Origin: Nepenthes gracilis
Lineage: Eukaryota > Streptophyta > Magnoliopsida > Caryophyllales > Nepenthaceae
Reading direction: 5' to 3'
DNA: 64,000 nucleotides
Assembly: GCA_033239525.1 (NCBI GenBank)
Contig: BSYO01000003.1
Coordinates: forward strand, 24,073,716-24,137,715
The notes under the pieces were generated by a model. The model had not been told where the DNA came from and ran no database searches. It saw only the letters and a list, made by a program, of their open reading frames with translations. How positions within the stretch are numbered: the first letter of the stretch is position 1; each line of letters begins with the position of its first letter. This document shows, piece by piece, positions 25,872 through 36,988 of this stretch. Both the position numbers and the translations under genes were made by a program.

Positions 25872-26755
25872 TGAAATGTCCCCGGGTCCAGGTTCTCGCA
25901 CGGATTTGGGAGACTTCAGATTCCTAACGTCGGATCGATCTCGAATAGATCTGGTCTCCATATCTCTTAATCTGGACCCTACGCATCATAAATTACAAAT
26001 AAGAGATCAAATAACGACAGGAGGTTCTCCCATCGTAAACACTCCGACACTCAAATTAGAAATCTTTCATTGGGGATGAAAAGATACAAGCGTGAAGATA
26101 AACGTGATGAGGATTGTATAGCTGCTAATATGCAAAGAGTGCGAATGATTATGGGAGGAAGCTCTGGCATCTCTCATACACTGCGACAAGTGACTCATTA
26201 ATATTGTCAAACTAAAATGGTGATTATAGAGGGAAGAAGAGAGCTTGTTATTTCTCTCCGTACTTTCCTTTGAAACTTAGCGTGAAATGGCAATTGAATG
26301 TAGGCTCCATGGAGGAGACCTCTGGGCGTGGAAACTCATGACAGGTGGCCTGCTCAGGTTCGACGATTGTTATGAATTGACGGTAGTCAGTGGTGTCAGT
26401 TATTGCATTGTGGTGGCGTAGGAACTGTTGCCGAGCGTGGCTGACAATGCCCTAGTTGATTTTCGTTGAGATTGGTTGAATTGCTACGAGGTGGCGGACG
26501 TTGCAGCTGGCCATAATTGACCTCATCTTTCATTGGACTGACATATTTTGAGCCTAGGCTTCCTGCGCTGCCCACCTGCAGCTGTTCCGGGTGAGGCGCA
26601 AGAGATGGCTATTAGGCACGTGTCAGGGGTACGTAGTGGGCCTTACTCTAAGCTTCTTGGGTCCGGCTACCTGGTGGAACCTACTTGCTTGTTGGACTTA
26701 ATTGCTACCAGTTCAACCTCGTGAACATCAATCCATATTCGTACTGGTCCTATCA
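25872..26755 (-). repeat. Solo LTR of the TTGAG-box family (copy 5)
   Basis: Minus-strand copy with the box at 26041-26061 (complement 'tctaatttgagtgtcggagt'). Low end TGAAATGTCC (25872), high end 'ggtcctatca' (26755). Flanking pentamers ATTAG (25867-25871) and AATAG (26756-26760) differ by one base. GC-rich interior without coding homology. Confidence 0.65.
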
Positions 26756-26969
26756 AATAGGTAAAAAAATAAACTAGGATAACATATAATACCTTTTAAA
26801 GTGTACATCATATTTAAAGTTTGGTTAAATATAAAAAAGTTGTTATAACATTTAGTAATTTTGAATAGTATTAAAGAAGATGAGTTCAAAAACGATAGTG
26901 CAAGTTACAGACAAAGTTATACACGACCATTTTTGCATTTATTCATCATACTTTTTTATTTTATATATA

Positions 26970-27108
26970 TGATGGGTACGCCCATAACGAGCTGGTCTAA
27001 GAAAGAGGAACTGCCCAAATTCACAAAGGCCAATATGCATGCCTGGACGATCAATACTAACCGTTGACCGGACGAAATGCCAAGTTGGACGGACAACTAC
27101 CTTGGTGC
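26970..27108 (+). repeat. Truncated 5' LTR of the non-autonomous element
   Basis: Aligns with 29896-30034 from TGATGGGTAC to 'cggacaa', including the shared 'gacgaaatgccaagttgg'. Homology stops abruptly at about 27108. The TATA and box found in the 3' LTR are missing here. Confidence 0.75.
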
Positions 27109-27472
27109 TTTCATAAGGACTCAAGTCCTCTAGGGAGCACCAGCAATGCCTCAAGCAAGGTGGACGGTCAACTCGCAAGTAATTCACCAAAATTGGCCAG
27201 TTAACACAGCAAACAAACTCAAAAAAGAAAATAGCGACAATGAAGGCGTAACACTCCACAACAGTAAAACAATTGCTTGTTTCATTACTTGCAATGTAAT
27301 TACATTGATACACAAAGGGAAGACAAAAGAGCAAAAAGCTAAGGAGGAGCGAAGCTCCCACAAAGAGGCGGTGGTGGCCCTTGACCGTTCCGGGGATCCC
27401 CCACGAGGCTCTCGTGACGCTGGGCAGAACGGTTCTCTGGGCTGAGATACTCCACTAGAAAATTATGGTCAA

Positions 27473-29272
27473 TCAGTCGTACAATGCGCCGGCTAATGTT
27501 GACCCCCTTAACCGTGCCAACAGCATGTTGGAGATCACGTGACGGCGAATGCGAATACTCAACTCATTCTCCAAGGTGGTCATCTGCCCCACTAGGTGTT
27601 CAATACGCTGCGCGGTCCGTTCTACCTCTTCTTTCAGGTGGAGGTTCTCTTCTTTTAGCTTGTCGTTCTCCTCCACCAGATCGACCACCACAACTTTTCT
27701 CAAGCTATCGTTTTCCTCTTTTAGTATGACATTCTCCGCCTCTAGGTCGGCTAGCATGGACTCTAAGGCGACCATGTCCTCCCGGTGGTCTGCCTTCAGC
27801 GCCTCCAACTCCTCGTCAAGCCAAGCGATTTCGTTATGCCTATCGCACATCATCATGTCTCACTGGCCAAGCGCTTTAATAACTACGCTTGTAATTTTAT
27901 CAATTTGTGAAAATAATAAGTATCAGCAACGGCAAAATTAAAGACAAAATAAGTTACAAGGTCAACCTGCCAAATCCTGCGCACCGGCCTTACTGGCCTA
28001 ATGCGAGACCTTGGCTATGGCAGCCTAACAGTAGCCTCTGCCGCAGGCTCCTCCGATAACTCCACCAAAAGGTCCTCTATCCCTGCCGGCTTCCTAGCGG
28101 AGGACTCCTCCTGCCTCTCCACAATCAAACTAACAGCTTAAGCAAGCTCTCTGACGGTTAGTACTCCTTCTGCCTCCTAAAGTTCCCTAGAAACATGCTC
28201 CTCTGATAATGTAGCGATCGAGGCAACAGGAGGCACAGCGGGCGCCTCCTTGAGGGTTCCCCGGATGATATCTCCTCCAATGAATCAACAGCCCGCTCCA
28301 CTGTGGGCTTCGTAGGAGGCTCCAATGGTGCCAAGCGCTCTGACTGCGATAGGGCTAGAACGATGAGCGAGTGGAGGAACGCAGTCTCGCCCTATAAGCC
28401 TCAACGGCGGACTCAACGCTGCCTAGGCCAGAACTATCTCAAACTCCTGAAAACTGGCCAACCAGAAACCTCCCTAGCTCGGGGGAGGAGGATAAGGAAG
28501 GCATCACCGTCGCCACTGTCGTCATTCTCTTCACCGTTAGACTTTCGAGCGACATCTCGCTGGGTGGCACTCCGATCAAGAGGGCCCCAGCCTTCCTCTT
28601 CTTAAAAGACTCCCCCATTTTGTGCTCGGGAGAAGGAGGCCCCTACTTGGCCTTCTTAGCCTTAGCACAAAAGACCAGGTGGTCTTTTTGGAACTCCACA
28701 AGATGGTCCTCTACCAGCTTAAACAACCACTCTAGGGACCCTGCCTCCTCATTAGAAGGAGTCACAGTATAAATCTTAGGTACCTTGTCCTACTCCCTGG
28801 CCAACGATCAGGACTCACCCACATGAATAAAAAAGAATTTATTCTTTCAATTTTTCAAGAAATCATATATAGCGGTACTGACTTGGAGACCGCCGTGTGG
28901 GCCCAAGGAGATCAACTACGCACCTTGGTTGAACTTGAAGAGCACTCTAACCATCACCACCGTCAACCATCTCGAATGCTGACGAAGAAATATGCTGAAG
29001 GCGCACAAGTACCGTACGACGTTCGCGTGAAACTGCGCGATAAAAACCCGAAGCGTCATAAAAATCTCCAACAACTCATCAGAGATTGGGACACGCAGGC
29101 CACTCTTCAAGTGGGCATCGTAAATGGTAACAAACCCCTCAGGTGGTGAGAACGTCCTATCTTCCTTGGCAGGGAATCGAAAGACAATCTCCTTCAGGAT
29201 GTTGTACCCTACGTACAACTCCTTCGCGTCGGCTTCTTTAAGGATTGAGGCAATTTCAGTAACAGAAGCCAT
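27473..29272 (-). pseudogene. Antisense extra ORF, Transposase_28 (PF04195)-like, decayed
   Basis: The frame starts at the ATG at 29272 (118 codons open to 28916). It contains 'FSPPEGFVTIYDAHLKSGLR' (about residues 40-59) and then 'VPISDELLEIF', the N-terminal signature of the plant 'putative gypsy type transposon' family. After stops it resumes with 'DFLKNWKNKFFF' (about 28840-28880) and 'EWLFKLVEDHLVEFQKDHLV' (about 28670-28740). It ends in an open coiled-coil segment, 27473-27856, rich in Glu/Lys/Leu heptads ('VEENDKLKEENLHLKEEVE'). Several stops and shifts break it. The protein's function is unknown; the family is found in plant retrotransposons and is probably not a transposase. It runs opposite to the LTR promoter. 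Confidence 0.65.
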
Positions 29273-29580
29273 GGGATTGGAAGTAAGCAGGGAGTTAGCA
29301 CAATACTTAGGTTTTTCTCAAGGAAAATGAAGGAAAGCATGGAAAATTTAAAAATAAAGCGGACGGACAACTTAAAGGGTAGTGTGAATGCCGAGCACAT
29401 TAACCATTTCGTAAACATGCGCTATCATTGCTGCCACGTGTCATTTCCTGAAATGGCAAGGTCGAATGAGATCCTCTATTGCATTAATTATCGAGATCTT
29501 GAATTCACCGTGTACAAATACGTGGCTACCTTTTGTACTGACAGGCCGGCTGAGGATGACGCGTCATTTCAACTCCCACA

Positions 29581-29805
29581 GGTTCTCCGGATTTTGGCAT
29601 GAACATTCAATGAATCCAGTTAACATTTCCTTCATCAGTTTTCAGGATTTTGGCCTAGACGATCAACGAATTCGGTCAATATTTTCTTCAACGGTTCTTC
29701 GAATTTTGCCCTAGATGGTAAACGAATCTGGTCAACTCTTCATCCATAAATTCTCTAGGCTTTGCCCTAGAAAGTCAACAACTCCGGTCAATGCTTCTGC
29801 CACCA
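29581..29805. repeat. Tandem array, 4 units of about 56 bp, before the 3' LTR
   Basis: Unit starts near 29581, 29638, 29693 and 29749. Each has a 'ggattttggc' or 'gctttgccctag' core followed by 'gtcaac/gatcaacgaa...ggtcaa'. Units are diverged at several positions. Arrays in this position are known in Tat-lineage elements and can seed satellite DNA. Confidence 0.8.
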
Positions 29806-29895
29806 GTCTAGTAGATCTTAACAAACGCCAGCCAGATACGTCCTATCGTGAACATATTGGAGGTCAGAATTTATACCACCAGTATGGAAGGCTAG

Positions 29896-30856
29896 TGATG
29901 GGTACACCTATAGTGGGCTGGCCCAAAAAAGAGGAACGACCTAAATCTACAAGAGCCTATATGTATGCTTGGACGGTCAACGCTAGTCGTTGATCAGACG
30001 AAATGCCAAGTTGGGCGGACAATAAGCTCCCAGAGATGGTCAACATTTCTATTGACCGGAAGCGCCACAGTAGGCCGGCCTAAGAGCAAGCCTCATGTGG
30101 GACATGCTCAATTGGGCCCATACCTTCATACACGATCAGTAACGACTCTCTTTCCTAATTTTGCACCCTCCTAGAAGGCAATTTTTATTGTAACGGTCAC
30201 CAGTAGATTCAACGCACGTCCCATGAAGATAGCGCCAGATTCTCTCTTCCTGTCTGTAGCAAACTCTAACGGTAAGAAAAAGTAGAAGGAAGGCGATTAA
30301 TCCCTAAAACCGTTACTGCCATTAAAGCTCCACACCAGGAAAGGAAGCAATCCGAATTAAACGCTGGAATCAAGCCTTCTTCTCCAAAAAAGGCCACCCA
30401 GCATCCCAGATATAAAAGCCTATCGACTCATCACTCCAAGACACGTTCACCTCTCTACCAAAAACGCTCTCATAAGCTCATGTAGCGCTCCGACAATTCT
30501 GAGAGTTTTCACGCTTACAGAACTCTGACTCTCCCTTTCTCACTACGTTCCTTGTGAACATAGTGTTGAGAGATTACGCTTCTCACAAGTCCTAAAAATC
30601 CTCTCGCGTTGAGAGCAGAACCCCATCACAAATACTCTTTACCTTCTCATCGCATTCATTTCCTTCACTTTCTTAAAATTTGAAGGCCGATTACTGATTT
30701 GTGCGTTGGAGTATTTTCGATGGGATGACCTTCTGCCAGCACCTGACCTCTATTTTATTGTGGTGGCATGTAGAATTCAAACTCAGTGGATGAAATCGAA
30801 TTCAGACAATCAAATTGATTCAAATCTGTTCAAAATTTAAATTTAGGGACGCATCA
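29896..30856 (+). repeat. 3' LTR of the non-autonomous element (961 bp)
   Basis: TGATGGGTAC...GACGCATCA ends. TATAAAAG at 30411, box 'ttactgatttgtgcgttgga' at 30691, end 165 bp after the box. It is the most complete family LTR besides 62001-63041. Confidence 0.75.
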
Positions 30857-30861
30857 ATATA

Positions 30862-31760
30862 ATATAATAATAAATATTTAATTAATAAAATAAAATACAT
30901 TTATCGATAACCCATTATATATGCTATTTTAATATACTATTTTTTGTATTGGTTTGTTCAGCTTGTTTTTATTTGGCATGACATATCCTGAGCAAGGCAC
31001 ACTCAAGTTTAAGTCGGTCTTAGTGTAATTCTCGGCCAAAATTTATTCACGTTGTGTCGTACTAGACACGGCTTGAAATATAACATGGCATGGTAGCTAG
31101 TGGCTGGCGAGCGCCTTAGTCTCGTGCCTCTTTGACCTGTCGTTGTTTGCATCATTATTGATAATTTTATATATCAATAGCTTTTTTTAAGGAGGATAAT
31201 AATCCATAGCAAGGAATGTATTGCAAAAATTATTTTCAACTTTTGGTAATATTTTTTTTTTATTTTTGACATTTTTTTATACTCTGCGTTAAAGAATTTA
31301 TAATATTTTTTTTATTTATTGGCTATATTTGATTAGACTTAGAAATTTAAAATATAGGTTTTGAATTTGTACTTTTATTTCTAAAATAAATAAATAAATT
31401 TGTAAAATTATTTCAGTTTTGTCCTTAGGGTACTTTTATAGCAGTGCTAGTCGTTCGTTACCCAGAGCCACTCCTGAGCATACATAAATAATAACAATAA
31501 TAATAATAATAATAATAATATTCTAAAATTGTATAGAAAATTCAGAAGTTGAATAGATTTATTTTTTTATATTTTAAAAAAATTACAAAAATATAGTCAA
31601 AATATAAAATTAGTATAGAAATAGATGAAGAAATTTATGCAACCAATCACATCAAATAGTATATAAAATTTTAACATTATATTATTATATAAATAGAAGA
31701 ATTGTTTTGCAATAATATTGTTATATTATAATTGTTTCTTGGAATCATCATCTCATGCTC
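30862..31760. other. AT-rich spacer upstream of the FLZ gene
   Basis: Includes an (AAT)n run at about 31485-31520. No gene seen. Proximal promoter elements of the next gene probably lie in the last few hundred bases. Confidence 0.35.
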
Positions 31761-31767
31761 ACGCTAG

Positions 31768-31776
31768 TTTATAAAG
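31768..31776 (+). promoter_or_regulatory. Putative TATA box of the FLZ gene
   Basis: TTTATAAAG in AT-rich DNA followed by T/C-rich sequence (31785-31830), as at many plant transcription starts. This implies a leader of about 0.7 kb that includes a short uORF (31981-32022, 13 codons plus stop) and an intron at 32501-32591 with GTAAAT donor and TTTTTGCAG acceptor, two bases before the start codon. Confidence 0.45.
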
Positions 31777-32593
31777 GCGACTCATCCCTCTCGATTTTCA
31801 AGTTCACAGCTTTTTCTTCTTCCTGTCTTCATCAGCGATTATCCCTGCAAAACAGCAAATTATTATCATTATTTTTTCCCAATTTTTTGCAGAGCACGGT
31901 GAATTTGATGGGTATTCTGAAAATTCCCACCACCTGAACGTTAAAAGAGAGAGGAGAGAGAGATTGTGTGTGTGTATTATATGCTTCAATTACTCCATCG
32001 AAATGATGGATTGAAATTATAAAATCTGTTCAGTTCTCTGGCTGTGGATGCAAGCTGTGGACAGAGAGAGAAAGTATTTTTTTTCAGAATTCCAACGGTG
32101 TGGTTTCCTGATCACGTCTTTCTTTTGGTGGTTGTGATCCCAATTTGATTCTTGCTGTTCTCGAGGAAAGGAAAATAGGAGAAAGTGAGGGAAAATGGCC
32201 CAGAAAGTGGAAGAAAGACAGCTTTGAAATTTTCTAGGAGCCAGAATTCCCTGCGTTCAGCTTTCAGACATGCAAGCAGCTGAAAATTAGGAGCAATTTT
32301 TTGCCCATTTTCTGTCATCTTTTTACTTTTTTTTGTCTTCTGTGCTGTTGCTGTGGAGGAGACTGCTGAATCGTGATCATCAGTTCAATCTGGAATCTTT
32401 TCTTCTACGTTCTTGAAGCTTTCAAAGTTGGTTTTTTTTTTTTTTCACTCCAATCACCAGCAATTTCCTGCAGATTTTGGTTTTTTGTGTCGAAAGAAAG
32501 GTAAATTTGGCTCAATAATGTTAGCGATCTTCCCTTTGCTCCGCAGTTTCGAGAGTTTTTACGATCATAAAATTCTGCTTGATTTTTGCAGTA

Positions 32594-33865
32594 ATGCTGA
32601 GGAAGAGATCGAGAGCAGTGGCAGGGAAGCCAACCGTAGCGGCCGATCACAGCAACTTTCCATCTCAATTTCCCGAGAAATCTACCAGACCCACTTCGTT
32701 TTTCATCAATTCCCCAAAGATTATCAGTGGTTTCTTCACAAATTGTTCTCCTGAAATTGAATTCACGATGAGTTCAGCTTCAACGATTGACAGAAAACCC
32801 TTCTCTGCTTTTCCGAGCCCATTTTCCCACGACAGAAAAATTCCCACCACAAACCCACCAACGTTCTCAGGAAACAGACAGCACCACTCGTGGGATGGAA
32901 CAGACACCAAAGGCATAGGCCTTGCACTAATCGACTCTCTCACGGAAGACAGTAACAGTGAAGAAGCTTCCCCCACATCCAAGCAGAAGAGAAAACTCGT
33001 TCTGTTTGGTTCGCAGCTCAAAATCCAAGTCCCTCCTCCTCCCCTGCAAAACTCTCACCTGTTTCTCTCCAATTCCCCCGGATCTCCAGCTGAATTCGGA
33101 ACCAAGACCCCAAAATCGAGCCTTTGGCTGCTCGGAAACACAAACTGTGAAATCGACGTAGAAAAATCTTCTGGGTTGATCGGAGAAAGCCTTTCGATTG
33201 AAGAAATGGCGCTATACGAGGATTATACCTGTGTGATCTCTCATGGCCCTAACCCGAGGACCACTCGTATATTCGGAAACTCTGTTGTGGAGAGCTGTTT
33301 CGGTGCCGCTGGGTCGCCGGCGGCGAGGAAGAATGTGGGGTTTTCTTGGTCAGAAAATCTGAGCCCTTTGCCGGACAATTTTCTCAGCTGTTGCCACCTC
33401 TGCAAGAAACAGCTTGGGCATGGAAAAGACATTTACATGTACAGGTTCGATCCTTTTAGTTATTCTTATATTATTTCTCCATTGATTGAGTTGTTTTTCC
33501 GTCTAATTCCATGCCTAATTGCTTGTGGGAAGAACTCCAACCTCGCTGGATTATTTTCTTCAAATTACCCGACTTTCAGAATTTGTAAATTATCATGTCT
33601 TCCCTATAAATTACGTCCTATTCAAATAGTTTAAATCTGCAATATTTAGACCACAACAAACCAATCTTGCTTTTCTTAGATTGTCATCAATTTCAACAGA
33701 TAATTATGAAACGTTATGAACCCGAATTTGTTCATCCCCTCCGTAATTTTTATTTTTATTTTTTTGAAAATTTCAATTTCATTTTCTGGTTGCAGGGGTG
33801 AGAAGGCTTTCTGCAGTCAAGAATGCCGCTGCCAAGAGATGCTTTTTGATGGAGTGGAGAACTAA
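32594..33865 (+). CDS. FCS-like zinc finger (FLZ, DUF581) protein
   Basis: Two coding exons, 32594-33444 and 33796-33865, joined across a GT-AG intron of 351 bp. The split AG|G codon keeps the frame and gives 306 residues. The ATG at 32594 follows a leader-intron acceptor and opens 'MLRKRSRA', a start typical of larger FLZ proteins. The C-terminus carries the FLZ motif: C267-x2-C270, then 'GKDIYMYRGEKAFCSQECR' with C290 and C294 completing the site, ending 'MLFDGVEN'. The long N-terminus (1-260) is Ser/Pro-rich and probably disordered. FLZ proteins bind the SnRK1 energy-sensing kinase complex and act as plant-specific scaffolds or regulators in stress and nutrient signalling, in nucleus and cytoplasm. 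Both exons are intact. The exact FLZ number cannot be assigned from this sequence. Confidence 0.92.
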
Positions 33866-36359
33866 GAATTTTGTCTCATTTTCTCTTTTCGAGTTCTAAT
33901 CTCTCTCCACCTCTCTTTCTCCCTCTTCTGGTTCGCAGCTCTTCAGAGAGTAATTTCAGCATCTTTCTAATAGAATTTTCCACCGATTCTCAAATCCCAA
34001 TTTTTCTTTCCTTTTGATTATGTGATTTTTCGAGCCAGGACTGCCCTTCTGTCTTAATAATTCGACAAAAATAAATTATTCATCTAGAAAAAAAAAAAAA
34101 TTGCAGTATAAGTTTAGCATCAAATGCTTTTAATAAATTTTGTGATTGAATATATCAAACAAATTAAAATCAATTAGCTTATGGGTGATCTTTGGCGGAT
34201 TATAAGTTTTATGAAAGTTATGTATATAATTTTTACTATGAAAGGTTTCTATAGACCTATCTACATGATAAGAGTGTTTTTGAATCAAAGAGTTTATATA
34301 AAATGAATAAAAATGTCACCTTTTAGACCCTAAAATTAAATTTACTAATTCTTTGACATATATATAACTTAGATTAAATTTATTTATCCATAAGGTTCAA
34401 AAATTTATTTGTTTATTACATCAACTTAAAACCTAAAATAAACACTGAGATACATAATTACAAATAAAATTATTATTAAATAATCTAAAAAATATGAAAG
34501 CGATCCAAATATTATACTTTAAAAGTAATTTTAAATACCGATAATTATTTAACTTTACATCATACGTAAAAAATATTTTAACTAATATTAAAATATTAAA
34601 ACAATAAATTCAACCAAACTTATATAAGTTTAAAACTCAATTTTTAATCTAAAATTTCAAATGATATCAAATTTGTATCAATTTTAATTGATTTAGTCAT
34701 CATTTAAAATAACTTTTAAAAATTCATATCTTACAAAATATTATAAGATATATAGTATTTTTTAACTCATTTTTTTAACTAATGTGAATAGGTTATCATA
34801 GTCTGATTAGTTTTGTGAATGACATATTAATCACATAATTAATTAACTATTGATAAGAATACAAAGATTTACTTCTATTTGAATAGTTTAATTAATCATG
34901 TAAAAACGTACTAATCATCGTATTAAAAACAAGTGGGGCAAATCATTTAAATGTCATTTATTCTTAGATAATTCCAAAAAATATCATAATCAGGAAAGAA
35001 TTATTAATTTTGTTGCATGAAATAATTGCATTGAGACCACCCCACCTTCCCAACTCCACCTCAAAAGAAGACAAAAGACATGGTTGTAGTCAGATGTTGT
35101 AGGCAACTGTTCCTTATTCCCTTTACATTTTTTTCTTCTTTAACTCTATTTAAAAATATATATATATTTTTATATATTTAATAATACACTTATTTATATT
35201 AAAATTATCAAAAATAAATATAAATTTTATATTTTAATTCTGACTCTTCCTTTCACACCAAAAGAGATAATTTGCATATAAATAAGTAAATATATAAAAA
35301 ATATTTCTCTTATTTTATATAGCTTTTTAAAAAATGAGGAATTAGACTTCTTTGGGTGGGGAGAAATGAGCCTATGGCTTAAAATTTAGGATTATATTTT
35401 TTGGTGTATAATGTTTTAACTATGGAAATTTATCATTTTTATTTTCAAATTATGTAGTGCAATGGCTATTTTGTGGGTTTTGAAAATTTTAGGTGCTTGA
35501 GTTATGATTAGATATAATCACGGACATTTCAAATCAATCTCTTTATTAATATCTGATATAGATTATATTTCAATTAATATTAGATAAGAATTTATGATCA
35601 TTTAATAACTTAGACACGTAGGGCTGAAAGTCATAATTATATCTGCCTATGATTAAAATCAGGTTGAATCAAGTTAATTTATAAGCATTTTTTTATTTTC
35701 AAATTTATATTTATATAAACATAACATAAAAATATAAAAGATTTTAAAAATAATTATATTATATTAAAATATTATTTAAATATTGTAAATGGATAATCTT
35801 TACAAGAAAATGATTATTTGTTATGTAAAAATATGATTTATTGAGATATATTTTTAAACCTAATAATTATTTGAAATAAAACAATTATATTAAAAATTTT
35901 ATAATTCAGGCCGATTCAAATCAATCATTTTTATCGATGATCATATAAGACTTGAAAAATATTCGGGCAAAAAATTTTACTTGTGTACATCCATAATAAT
36001 TATATATTTTAATTATAAAATTAATTTTAATCAAATCTAATATTTATAAACTATATTAACCCAAATAATTTTACGTCTAAAATTTTTATTGGCAGTAAAA
36101 AATTTATTAATTAACCATTACTACTTACATATTTCTTTAAAATTTGTCGATTATTTTTAAATTTAAAAAAATAATTACATAATTTATTTGGATTTATTTT
36201 ATCAAAAAATTACAAAATTATATAATATTAATCACACTGTAAAAAATTTAACAGATCCCCGTATTTCTATAGCAAGTATTCCTATAGCAATTAGAATAAT
36301 TATTAAGTATATAATTGTGGCTCTGAAAATTTCAATGGACGTAATGTGATATGGTCCTT
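33866..36359. other. FLZ 3' region and AT-rich spacer
   Basis: T/C-rich 3' UTR to about 34080, then AT-rich DNA with no gene recognised. Confidence 0.35.
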
Positions 36360-36988
36360 AAAATTTAGGGCTTAAAATTTAGAATTTAACCATCGGCTAA
36401 GGTTTAATCTTAGTGATGTGTCTATAGGATTCAGGTTACTACTAAGTTAAGAAGTCCACTTGGTCTTCCTCTTTAGTTCAACTGAAACAGTGTTGGATTA
36501 GTAATTCTGAACTTGAATTTTACGCACTACAATTGAAGATAAAATATTAGAAGAAAACGGTGGAACTTACTTTTTAATTTATTCTCCAACACTCAAGTTA
36601 GCAATCTTTCACAGAAAAATAGAAAGATGAGTAAAAGCAAGAATAATGCACGGGAGTAGAGGCTAGTCTAACACTGAGGTTACGCTCCCCGTGGGACGGT
36701 TTTGTGATGGTGCACTCAGGGAGAGCGGCTCTAGCATGGTAGTGAGAATTGTGAGAAAATTCTCGGGACTTGGAGAGAGAGAGGAAAGGGCACTCGAGTT
36801 TTGCTTAATTACCTATAAAAACTGATGTAAGTATTTATAAAAGCATACTTCTGAAGTTTGTTTCGAGAGCTTTTTATAGCCACAAAACCTTCTCAACCTC
36901 ACTTGGGCAACAAGGCTAGTTGCCATAAAAATTTAGGGCTTAAAATTTAGAATTTAATCGGGGTTTAAAGTTTAATCTTAGCAATATA
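36360..36988 (-). repeat. LTR of the TTGAG-box family (copy 7) inside a duplicated 54-bp flank
   Basis: The minus-strand LTR spans about 36414-36925 (TGATG at the low end, TTGCCA at the high end), with the box complementing 36585-36602 and a TATA complementing 36871-36878. It lacks about 0.4 kb of the U3 side found in other copies. A 30-bp identical segment ('aaaatttagggcttaaaatt' then 'tagaatttaa') lies on both sides (36360 and 36928), followed by a similar 'gtttaatcttag'. The left copy ends exactly at the LTR border (36413). Confidence 0.6.

Larger units (their letters stand above)
26970..30856 (+). mobile_element. Non-autonomous LTR retrotransposon with antisense ORF (Tat-lineage-like)
   Basis: The element begins TGATGGGTAC at 26970 and ends GACGCATCA at 30856. 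ATATA lies on both sides (26965-26969 and 30857-30861), a perfect 5-bp target duplication. About 140 bp at its start (26970-27108) recur at 29896, where a complete 961-bp LTR with TATA (30411) and the family box (30691) follows. The 5' LTR is therefore truncated and the 3' LTR whole. Between them is a minus-strand, decayed Transposase_28-like frame (27473-29272) and a four-unit tandem array (29581-29805). There is no gag, protease, polymerase or integrase. Extra ORFs antisense to gag-pol and tandem arrays before the 3' LTR are known in the plant Ty3/gypsy Tat lineage (Ogre, Grande and relatives), so I infer a Tat-derived non-autonomous element. Confidence 0.75.

Noticed and set aside
27484..27941. 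Plus-strand open frames of 81 and 130 codons
   Set aside because: They mirror the minus-strand coiled-coil frame 27473-27856; Ser/Arg/Thr-rich content is the usual shadow of a Glu/Lys-rich coding strand.
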